From assembly GCA_028282885.1 (NCBI GenBank), contig JANQGX010000015.1, positions 1-64,000 of the forward strand: a DNA stretch of 64,000 nt, written 5' to 3'. The notes beneath the pieces are model-generated. The model saw only the letters and a list, made by a program, of their open reading frames with translations, was not told where the DNA came from and ran no database searches. The DNA is from SAR324 cluster bacterium. GTDB lineage: Bacteria > SAR324 > XYD2-FULL-50-16. The position numbers and the translations under genes were made by a program. This document shows, in pieces, positions 57,235 to 64,000 of the stretch. Position 1 is the first letter of the stretch, and each line of letters begins with the position of its first letter.

Positions 57235-58776
57235 TCAGGGTTTGTACAGCATATCAAGATAGCTGTCGAAGAAGTCTTCCGCCAGATCCTTAACGGGCAG
57301 GCTTGCAACCATACCGTAGATCGGAGCCATGCTTCCCTTGAACTCCGGATGCTTATTGACATATTTGACAGCGGCCTTCAAGTCATCAATAAATCTTTTG
57401 GCAACCCCCGGTTGCGTGTGGCGGAGGGTTACACAAAGATGAATGCAGGCAGGATTTTGCAGTCCGTTCAGATTCCAGTTCTTTTTACTCATGTAGTCAA
57501 GAATCTTGTAAATGTTCAGTGAATCTGAAGCGAAGGCAATGACCCACAAAGGATCTCCCATCAGTTTCAGCTCTTTGATCTCTTCAATTCCTTTTTTAAC
57601 TTCAGCGGCGGTCTCCATTATTCTTTTGGTTGCATCCAGGTATCCCTTTTCACCGATAGACACCATCGCTGCCCAGCAAGCGCTACTCAATGCACCGGGA
57701 CGGCTCCCCGCAAATGTTGGGGAGAAATAGAGTCCACCCGGCCAATCGGCAGTTTTATAGTATTGAAAATGTTGAAGTTCGCTATTGCGGTAAAGAATCA
57801 CCGAGGTGCCTTTGGCAGCATATCCGTATTTGTGTGTGTCCGCAGAAATAGAAGTTACACCGGGGAGCCGGAAATCAAATGGGGGAATGTCATAGTTCAA
57901 TTTTTCAGCCCATGGCAGAACAAAGCCCCCCAGGCAGGCATCTGTATGAAAACCGATATCTTTTTTTCTGGCTATTTCGGACATCTCTGCAATTGGATCG
58001 ACCACACCGTGGGGAAAGCTGGGTGCGGAACCGATGATTACAATGGTATTTTCAGTGATCGCCTTCTCAACGGCCTTGACATCAGCTTTGAATTCGACAT
58101 TTACAGGGACATGCACCATCTTGATTTTAAAATACCGAGCCGCTTTATCGAAGGCGGCGTGAGCGGTTACGGGGGCGATCATTTCGGGATCGGTTATCCC
58201 CCTTGTTTTTTCTGCCAGATCCCTGTAGGCCTTCATCGCCAGGAGAATGCTCTCCGTACCTCCGGATGATACTGTACCTGTCACGTCACCTTCGGCTTTC
58301 CCCGCGTTCATCATATTAGCCGTCATGGAGACAATTTCCGCTTCATATTTAGTCGCACTGGGCCACAGATCGGAATGAAGAGGATTGGTCTGGGAGTTAA
58401 GTGAATATACCCGGTTCAGGAATTCGATATGCTCCTTGTCACCATGGTAGACAGCGCCGGAAACAAATCCATCCTTCCAGCGATCATCTTCCCGTTTTCT
58501 GAGCTCTTCCATCTCGCTGAGAATTTCCTGTTGATCCCGACCTTCCGCAGGCAGATGGGAAAATACAGGGAACTCATTTTTATAGGGTCTGATGGAATCG
58601 TAGAGCTCGTCCATCATCCCATCAACCCCTTTTTGGATTTTTCGCTGGACAAAGGGAACGGATTGAACAGTTTTAAATATCCGGCCGGAAAAAGGTATTG
58701 CCTTGAAGCCTTTTACGGCTCCCGAAGCGACTTTCGATTTGATCTTGGCAAGGGCACTACTTCCGATTTTTGGCAT
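57235..58776 (-). CDS. Sphingosine-1-phosphate-lyase-like PLP enzyme
   Basis: About 513 residues from the ATG at 58776, with AGGAG nine bases upstream (a TTG two codons earlier is possible). It is a group II PLP decarboxylase fold; the signatures match S1P lyase closely: [36 protein letters not shown] (D279), and [15 protein letters not shown] with the PLP lysine K316, followed by [18 protein letters not shown]. The family cleaves phosphorylated sphingoid bases to a long-chain aldehyde and phosphoethanolamine. The first 55 residues are basic and amphipathic ([19 protein letters not shown]), suiting membrane contact. First gene of the operon. Bacterial homologues are known, so eukaryotic origin is not required. 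Confidence 0.88.
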   Translation of the reverse strand: MPKIGSSALAKIKSKVASGAVKGFKAIPFSGRIFKTVQSVPFVQRKIQKGVDGMMDELYDSIRPYKNEFPVFSHLPAEGRDQQEILSEMEELRKREDDRWKDGFVSGAVYHGDKEHIEFLNRVYSLNSQTNPLHSDLWPSATKYEAEIVSMTANMMNAGKAEGDVTGTVSSGGTESILLAMKAYRDLAEKTRGITDPEMIAPVTAHAAFDKAARYFKIKMVHVPVNVEFKADVKAVEKAITENTIVIIGSAPSFPHGVVDPIAEMSEIARKKDIGFHTDACLGGFVLPWAEKLNYDIPPFDFRLPGVTSISADTHKYGYAAKGTSVILYRNSELQHFQYYKTADWPGGLYFSPTFAGSRPGALSSACWAAMVSIGEKGYLDATKRIMETAAEVKKGIEEIKELKLMGDPLWVIAFASDSLNIYKILDYMSKKNWNLNGLQNPACIHLCVTLRHTQPGVAKRFIDDLKAAVKYVNKHPEFKGSMAPIYGMVASLPVKDLAEDFFDSYLDMLYKP

Positions 58777-58847
58777 TCTCAATCTCTCCTTTTATTCAAT
58801 CGAGCTGTGATTGGTATTGAGTAGCATATCAATTCCCGATATGCCTT

Positions 58848-58879
58848 ATTATAGGAGATTCTGTTGCTGCAACTACAGA
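58848..58879 (-). promoter_or_regulatory. Candidate -10 box and dyad upstream of the S1P-lyase-like operon
   Basis: On the minus strand a perfect TATAAT occurs at 58848-58853. The expected -35 position carries no good TTGACA match but overlaps an interrupted repeat: GTTGC-T-GCAAC (58863-58873), enclosed by TCTG and CAGA. A weak -35 under an operator-like dyad suggests an activator- or repressor-controlled promoter. The leader would be about 65 bases. Confidence 0.35.
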
Positions 58880-59012
58880 ATCAACTCCCTGTTGATTTTT
58901 CGATTCCTGTCTCTTTCGGTCGGGTCGATAAGCCATCCCTTTTTAATCCCGCTTTGTGCGGTAGATTTAACCGGTAATCCCGTGTAAATGAAAGCAAGCC
59001 AACCTGGCAAAC

Positions 59013-59297
59013 TTACAGCTTTCTCATTCCGCTGATATAGGTAGTGATCACCTTTTTGATATCTTTTAACTGATCCTTTGTCAGATTTTCCAGTTCGGGT
59101 GTCATCACTTTCTGCCGCTCCTTAAGGATGGCGTTTTGGCTTTTCATCGCTTCAATGGTCTCTTGCTGTGCGTCTATTGTCGCTTGCAATGCTTTTATCA
59201 GCTCTTGATCGTTCTTTCCCATCTGTTTGATCATTTTAACTTTGGTTTTTGATAAAGTAGTTTTGTTGGCAGAAAAAAGTTTGGCATTATTACTCAC
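59013..59297 (-). CDS. Small coiled-coil protein of unknown function
   Basis: 94 residues with a GTG start, or about 70 from an internal ATG near 59234; no ribosome site decides. The protein is highly charged with a clear heptad-type helix (LIKALQATIDAQQETIEAMKSQNAILKERQ), then a second helix ending SGMRKL. No known domain recognised. It may be cotranscribed with the DUF2784 gene just upstream on the minus strand. Modest confidence that it is real because of its length and weak start. Confidence 0.5.
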   Translation of the reverse strand: MSNNAKLFSANKTTLSKTKVKMIKQMGKNDQELIKALQATIDAQQETIEAMKSQNAILKERQKVMTPELENLTKDQLKDIKKVITTYISGMRKL

Positions 59298-59330
59298 CCA
59301 ATTTGAGTAATCTTTTGTGATCCCCCGTGC

Positions 59331-59699
59331 TTAGATCTCCGGTCGCCTTTGGCGATAAAACGCCAGTCCGTATAGAATGATATTGATTACAATGACCAGG
59401 CTCCCCAAAATCATTTGGGTATTCCGCGTCAAAGCTTCAGGATAGAGAATCGGCATAATGTAATTTTCGACAAAATCTCCCTGGTAAGTGTCCTGTCCGG
59501 CCCTGAATCGAAGCCTGTTCTCCAGGGGAGTTAGCGGACAGATCCAACCGGTAAATTCAACCAAGGCTCCCCAGACAGCAGCCGGCAGATGCAGCCAGAT
59601 AAACTTCCAGGACTTAAGGAGCAGAAGAGCCCCGAAGATGACAAACAGGACAAATAAAAAATGGACGATTACAACCACGTCAGCCAGGATTCCTGCCAT
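59331..59699 (-). CDS. DUF2784 membrane protein
   Basis: 122 residues with four predicted membrane segments. The pattern matches DUF2784: ADVVVIVHFLFVLFVIFGALL, WLHLPAAVWGALVEFTGWICPLTPLEN and FVENYIMPILYPE. The family is widespread and has no known role. No clear ribosome site before the ATG. Confidence 0.82.
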   Translation of the reverse strand: MAGILADVVVIVHFLFVLFVIFGALLLLKSWKFIWLHLPAAVWGALVEFTGWICPLTPLENRLRFRAGQDTYQGDFVENYIMPILYPEALTRNTQMILGSLVIVINIILYGLAFYRQRRPEI

Positions 59700-59823
59700 T
59701 ATATGTCGATAGCAGCCAGTTGATAACTTCCCGAATATGCTATGAAACCACTATTTGTGGTCATGCCGAGAATATCACATGCCCGTTTGATATTCAAGCC
59801 GATCATTTGGGCCGAGGAGTGTG

Positions 59824-60153
59824 TTAACCGAGCAACGTCAAAACCCTTTCTATCTGTCCCTTGATGTTCCGAGCCCCATTATCGGGTTCCATGGTAAGAC
59901 ATTCCCTGAGTCCGTTTATTATCTCTTCGATCTTATCCAAAGAGATCACAAGAAAACATCCCTGTTCCGGTAATGCCGAGATAGAATCATTGCTGATAGA
60001 CAGCTCAGTGTCCGATTTGGACATCAGATCCTTGATGATCTGTTGTACTTCATCCCTGATAGCAACGGGTACCTGCAAAAAGGCGGTGTCAAGTTTGGGT
60101 TCCGCAGGTGGCTCCTCCTGTGGGGCGTCTTTCTTCTTTTCTGGTTCAGACAT
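59824..60153 (-). CDS. Small acidic cytoplasmic protein of unknown function
   Basis: 109 residues. The N-terminal 22 residues are a disordered, proline- and charge-rich tail (EPEKKKDAPQEEPPAEPK); the rest looks helical with one beta-like segment (CFLVISLDKIEEII). No family recognised. The gene is well supported: AGGAG lies seven bases before the ATG. It lies between the 660-residue protein gene and the DUF2784 gene on the same strand, so it may belong with either. Confidence 0.7.
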   Translation of the reverse strand: MSEPEKKKDAPQEEPPAEPKLDTAFLQVPVAIRDEVQQIIKDLMSKSDTELSISNDSISALPEQGCFLVISLDKIEEIINGLRECLTMEPDNGARNIKGQIERVLTLLG

Positions 60154-60288
60154 AGTTTATCTCCTGGCGGACCGGGTTTGCCGATCCGAATATTAATTCG
60201 ACAGGAATCGGCGATTCAGTCGAATCGTTATAAATAGCGGATATGAGTAGAAGGTAACCTGTGGATGATTTCAGTTGAAGCATTGAAA

Positions 60289-62271
60289 TCAATGGATGGT
60301 TTCATTTTCTGCGATTTTCAATCTGTCAAATGCCTTATTCTGCCACAAATCGTAAACGGCCATAAAAGTTGTCTCTTCGAACTGGTCGTTGGGAAAAATA
60401 TTAAAGTATTTCTTGTACTTGACCTTGGGGAGAAAAGAAATGTTATTGAAGATCTTTATGAAATTCTTTTTGTCCAGTTTACTTTTCTTCACAGCCAATT
60501 GCAGATAGCGCAAATGGTAATCAAACCAGTCTTCTTCATCAGGGCCGCTGAAGTCACCGAAGGGGAAGGTGAAAAAGTCGGTTACATTGACACGTTTTGC
60601 TTTTTTTTCCAGGCCATAGGGTATGAGGTTTTTTGCGAAAAAAGCTTCCAATTCTGCCGCTTCCTTCCGCTTGTCCGACTCAAAGGAAGCATCGGTTAGA
60701 GTGACGCCAATCTCATCGACGAGTTCGGTTCTTTCATCCACGTCCGGAGTTGAGAGAGCCTCTGTCTTCTCTTCGATGTCGCTTTTTACTTCCTGAATTT
60801 CTTCCGCAGAGAGTTGGCCTTTATTGGTGATCTCTTCCAGGATTTCATCAGTGGTGCTTTTGAAGTTGTCGATCACGACTCTCTGGCTACCAATCGGTAT
60901 CGGACCCACCAGGGCTTCTGCGGCTGAAGCAAACTTGGCCAGGTAACCGGGAATCTGGTCTTGAGTTAAGGCCCCTTCTTTTTTTGCCCTTTCATAGAGC
61001 TTTTTCAATCGCTCTTCGAGAAAAGCGGGAACCTCGTCCTGGGTCATGCCCCGGTTGCCTTCCGAATCTGCGAGTCTTTTATTGGCATGGGTTTGGCGCA
61101 GGCTGTCCGTTGTCTGATAGATCGTCTCCAGAGATGCTTCACCTCTGGTTGCGTTTTTCAATCTGCGTTTGGATCGGGGGAGACGATCCGTATACCTGAC
61201 GACGACAAATCGCAGCGCCTTGTTTTTATCCGAGGGATGATCTTGCAAATGGTCATACAGGTTGAACAGCTTTTCATTATCCGTCCTCATTAACTGGGCC
61301 AAGAGAAAATTAACGTGCGCGTTACTTTTCATCTTCAATGTGGTGTCCAGCAAAAGCACCAGTTTATTGACGGATAGTTCGTAGAACACGGCCAGTTGCT
61401 TCATTAGCAATTGACGCACCTCAATTACCGTGCTTTTCAGGGTGCCGTCCTGGATAACGGGATTGAAGGCATTGACCCTGTCGAAAATATGTTTTCTAAG
61501 CTGTGGATGTCGGGTTTTATCCATATCCTTGGCAATTGTGTTGAGCAATTGCATTTGCAGCTTGTTGCCGTTTTTGAACTTTTTCCAGAATCTCAGCTCA
61601 TGGGTTCTGACGGCTACAAAGAGCTTGGAAAAAATCCGGTTTATGTGGACGGCGATCAGGTCTGATTGGGAGAATCCAATCAGATAAAAATAGTGTTTGA
61701 GGAAAACCTGCTTTATAACCTTGTAGTAATAGATGGTTTCAATCAACTCATGGGGATTTGTCGAAGATTTCAGGTTAGGCTGGGTTTCAGTCAGTTGAAG
61801 CAGGTCCAGATTGACCAGCTTGGGCAGATACAGCATATCAGTATTGTGATCGGTTACTTTCAGGTTCAGATTATCCAGGCTCTCTTTGGTGTCGATCTGG
61901 TTGATAAACTGTTCCGAGATTTCTTTGTAATCCGCTTTTCTCGCGATACTTGAAGCGGCCACAGCTATTCTCAGAGGCCTGGTCAACTCGTAATACTCGG
62001 GGTGTTTGTCTAAATCGTTGCAGATGACAAAAGCAAAAGAGGGAAAGAGCTTAAAGATGATCTGAAGGATTTGTGATGTGCTTTCATTGTTGTCAAGTCG
62101 CTCTTTAATCTCTTCAATTCGCGCATAGCGTTTTATTCCTGTTTTAATGACAGCCGCTAGCTCATTTTCAGCGTCCTTGTTGCTGGAAATGTGGGAATAA
62201 AACTGGTCTGCATAATAGCTGGCAGTAGAATCGTTACTGAGTTGCTGCCGCAACGCTTTCAATTCCGTCAT
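60289..62271 (-). CDS. Helical protein of unknown function (660 residues)
   Basis: No family recognised. There is no signal peptide, membrane segment, P-loop or other catalytic motif. Most of the length (about 1-380) looks like alpha-helical repeats. A basic patch follows (YTDRLPRSKRRLKNATRG, about 355-372), then an acidic, E- and D-rich helical region (about 390-560), and a C-terminal domain rich in F, Y and K (VNVTDFFTFPFGDFSGPDEEDWFDYHL and after). It is divergent from a PAS/Hpt signalling gene; the shared control region suggests a functional link. An 8-bp dyad (TGATTTCA/TGAAATCA, 60266-60291) overlaps its stop, without a T-run. Confidence 0.75.
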   Translation of the reverse strand: MTELKALRQQLSNDSTASYYADQFYSHISSNKDAENELAAVIKTGIKRYARIEEIKERLDNNESTSQILQIIFKLFPSFAFVICNDLDKHPEYYELTRPLRIAVAASSIARKADYKEISEQFINQIDTKESLDNLNLKVTDHNTDMLYLPKLVNLDLLQLTETQPNLKSSTNPHELIETIYYYKVIKQVFLKHYFYLIGFSQSDLIAVHINRIFSKLFVAVRTHELRFWKKFKNGNKLQMQLLNTIAKDMDKTRHPQLRKHIFDRVNAFNPVIQDGTLKSTVIEVRQLLMKQLAVFYELSVNKLVLLLDTTLKMKSNAHVNFLLAQLMRTDNEKLFNLYDHLQDHPSDKNKALRFVVVRYTDRLPRSKRRLKNATRGEASLETIYQTTDSLRQTHANKRLADSEGNRGMTQDEVPAFLEERLKKLYERAKKEGALTQDQIPGYLAKFASAAEALVGPIPIGSQRVVIDNFKSTTDEILEEITNKGQLSAEEIQEVKSDIEEKTEALSTPDVDERTELVDEIGVTLTDASFESDKRKEAAELEAFFAKNLIPYGLEKKAKRVNVTDFFTFPFGDFSGPDEEDWFDYHLRYLQLAVKKSKLDKKNFIKIFNNISFLPKVKYKKYFNIFPNDQFEETTFMAVYDLWQNKAFDRLKIAENETIH

Positions 62272-62584
62272 GATGCTACAAACAAGTGAGTGTGTACGTT
62301 TTCAAACCTATGATTCGCAGTTGTTGGAATCGGTCGTGTATTGGAGGAAATAGTCCTGCTTTTCGGGGTTTTTTCGTAATATTTACAAAAATCACTTTAT
62401 AATGCAAATATTTCGACTTAATATGTTGTATTCGTATCAATATGAATATAATTAGTATGGTATAACATTTACCAGGATATTCCAAATTAGTAATAAGGTT
62501 TTTTAAGTCCAGCACTGGAGGTTGACCCTCAAAGACTGGATTCTGGACTCCGCAACGATAAACCAGCCGCAAATCGATACCGAT
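62272..62584. promoter_or_regulatory. AT-rich divergent control region between the 660-residue gene and the PAS/Hpt gene
   Basis: 313 bases, strongly AT-rich from about 62380 to 62480. Several TATAAT-like hexamers occur (for example near 62448 on the plus strand), none with a -35 at the ideal distance. GGAGG at 62517-62521 abuts an in-frame TTG (62522) too closely to be its ribosome site. The downstream gene could start at that TTG or at the ATG at 62585. Confidence 0.4.
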
Positions 62585-64000
62585 ATGACGCCGGAAGATC
62601 TTGAAAGACTATCAGCAGTTTTTGAGAAAGCCACTCCTGAAAGCGTTTCCAGAAAACTCAACGAAATGGATCGCGAAGAAAGGAAAAAACTGGCTGAGTT
62701 GCTGTTTGAATTGAAAAGACGGGTCTACAGCACAACTTTGGAAAGCTCGATTAAGGCAACATATCAGAAAATCCATTCCAATATGGAAAGGATGTTTTTC
62801 GAGCAGATCTACCACATCAACCAGAACTTTAAGTCCAACCTCATCAAGTGGAAGAAAGAGCTTCAACGACTGAGGATGATCGATCTGTTCGAAGACACCT
62901 CTGATTTCGATCTTCTCAATGTGGCCGAAAACACCGAAGAGGTCGAACTTCACGCTAATGAAGCATTCCTGCAGCAGTATGAAGAGGTAAGAGGGGTCTA
63001 CCTTCTCAAGGACCCTGCCAATGTTTTTGAGTTTAACAGTCAGGTACCGGTTATTGCGAGAGCTGGTATTTTTGGTGATGACGCCTGTGCCACCGGTGAG
63101 TATGAGTCATCTGTCACGGTAAAACCAATCTTTGATTGTACGGCGCTGTTTATTTCCAGGGAGAAGTTCGTCAAGTTGATCAGAAGGGTGCCCGGGTTGC
63201 AGGAGAAAATTTTCCAGACGGTTGTGGAAAGAGCCAAGCAAGGCAGTATCCGGGCTGAAGAGCAACGAAAACTGACGCAGGAGATTCTGGATAACATCGG
63301 CCAGGGATCTTTCTCCATCAACGTGGCAGGAGAAATTGGTGAAAACTATACGGCCATTGCTGCCGAGTATCTGGGAACGGACAATCTTGCCGGTGTTCCC
63401 TTTGCGGATCTTGGCTTCAGAAATGACAGGGAGAAACTAAGAAACTATTACAGAGCCTTACACCTCTTGTTCAGCGGTTCCGAATTCAATCATGATGTGG
63501 TGCTGGATCTCCTTCCCAGGGAGGTTCATATCAATGATCGGGATTTCAATCTTCATTACTCTTTTGTCCAGGATGGTGCAGGACATGTAATGTCGGTATT
63601 TGTCAGGATGGAAGATATCACCTTGAAGCGGGAACTGGAACAGAAGGAGGAGCGGGAAAGAGCCATCACTGAAAAAATGCAAAGCAATGTTGGTGGTTTT
63701 ATGGACATGCTGGAGGATGTTTCAAGCAGCTTTGACAGTGTGGAACAATTTGCCAAAGCGTATTGGGTGAACAACATACAGCCTGATAGTGCCAAAATCA
63801 GCGAAATCATGAGGTCATTGCACGGTTCAAAAGGATTGAGCGGTCAGTTTGAACTCAACGAGTTGAAAAAAACCATTCACGAGTTTGAGGATTGGTTTTT
63901 GGCCGTGGACAAAGGTAACATCAGCGATTACTCAGATAAGTTCGAATCTTTGTTCACCAGGTTCGAACAGGAGTTCGAATATGCCCACTCTTTCAAGGAA
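62585..64000 (+). CDS. Signalling protein with cyclic-nucleotide-binding-like, PAS and Hpt-like domains (partial, runs off window)
   Basis: 472 residues are visible and the frame is still open at the window end. The ATG at 62585 is used; an in-frame TTG at 62522 would add 21 residues. Residues 1-110 are helical and coiled. About 136-225 resemble a cyclic-nucleotide-binding domain (VPVIARAGIFGDDACAT, then CTALFISREKFVKLIRRVPG), but the phosphate-binding arginine is missing (YESSVTV where R-S/T-A is expected). About 245-350 resemble PAS, ending MEDITLKRELEQ. A helical Hpt-like segment follows with H413 in LHGSKGLSG, the HxxKG form of histidine phosphotransfer sites. A CheA-like or composite kinase is likely further on, but cannot be seen. 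Confidence 0.75.
   Translation, partial: MTPEDLERLSAVFEKATPESVSRKLNEMDREERKKLAELLFELKRRVYSTTLESSIKATYQKIHSNMERMFFEQIYHINQNFKSNLIKWKKELQRLRMIDLFEDTSDFDLLNVAENTEEVELHANEAFLQQYEEVRGVYLLKDPANVFEFNSQVPVIARAGIFGDDACATGEYESSVTVKPIFDCTALFISREKFVKLIRRVPGLQEKIFQTVVERAKQGSIRAEEQRKLTQEILDNIGQGSFSINVAGEIGENYTAIAAEYLGTDNLAGVPFADLGFRNDREKLRNYYRALHLLFSGSEFNHDVVLDLLPREVHINDRDFNLHYSFVQDGAGHVMSVFVRMEDITLKRELEQKEERERAITEKMQSNVGGFMDMLEDVSSSFDSVEQFAKAYWVNNIQPDSAKISEIMRSLHGSKGLSGQFELNELKKTIHEFEDWFLAVDKGNISDYSDKFESLFTRFEQEFEYAHSFKE

Noticed and set aside
1..64000. CRISPR array, insertion sequence, prophage or tRNA genes
   Set aside because: No regularly spaced repeats, transposase or integrase motifs, or tRNA cloverleaf sequences were seen on either strand.

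Overview
The window reads as chromosome from a Gram-negative (diderm), probably strictly anaerobic, amino-acid-fermenting bacterium of moderate GC. The diderm call rests on BamA, LolC/LolD, several signal-peptide lipoproteins and an O-antigen-ligase-type protein. The anaerobic call rests on a complete lysine-to-crotonyl-CoA fermentation locus built around a radical SAM and a B12 aminomutase, plus a tungsten-type aldehyde ferredoxin oxidoreductase. The lolC-lolD-bamA order and the large helical and PAS/Hpt proteins would fit a deltaproteobacteria-like, SAR324-like or spirochaete-like lineage, but I cannot fix the phylum from sequence alone. I saw no rRNA, tRNA, insertion sequence, prophage or CRISPR array.

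Layout. 1-6.2 kb: envelope proteins (a PEGA-repeat protein, a tandem pair of DUF1566 proteins, an STT3/PglB-like oligosaccharyltransferase). 6.2-16.7 kb: a PIN-domain protein and an ArgP-type LysR regulator, divergent from kce-kdd-kamA-kamB-kamC-kamD-kamE-kal. A perfect 11+1+11 inverted repeat lies in the divergent gap. 17-19 kb: psuK-psuG for pseudouridine salvage. 19.2-22.2 kb: a 999-residue helical protein of unknown function. 22.3-25.7 kb: a MATE exporter and an FGGY sugar kinase. 26-30.9 kb: a GldA/GldF/GldG-like ABC system with a DUF4340 protein. 31.3-36 kb: lolC-lolD-bamA, ending in a clear intrinsic terminator. 36.1-38.6 kb: ahcY, with a good promoter and a structured leader, and ispH. 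39.2-43.2 kb: secA and an O-antigen-ligase-type polymerase. 43.5-48.9 kb: gyrA, a TPR lipoprotein, parA, parB and a bactofilin. 48.9-52.5 kb: a DHH phosphoesterase and a ClC protein with CBS and TrkA-C domains.

52.5-58.8 kb is a tightly packed minus-strand operon. It encodes a sphingosine-1-phosphate-lyase-like PLP enzyme, a double-ACT regulator, a glutamine-synthetase-like ligase, a class I amidotransferase of the gamma-glutamyl hydrolase type and an aldehyde ferredoxin oxidoreductase. Together they suggest an anaerobic route in which an aldehyde and an amine are both processed. 59-64 kb holds small unknown proteins and a 660-residue helical protein of unknown function. Divergent from it is the start of a large signalling protein (degenerate cyclic-nucleotide-binding-like domain, PAS domain, Hpt-like domain) that runs off the window. 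These last two regions, with the 999-residue protein, are the best candidates for something undescribed.
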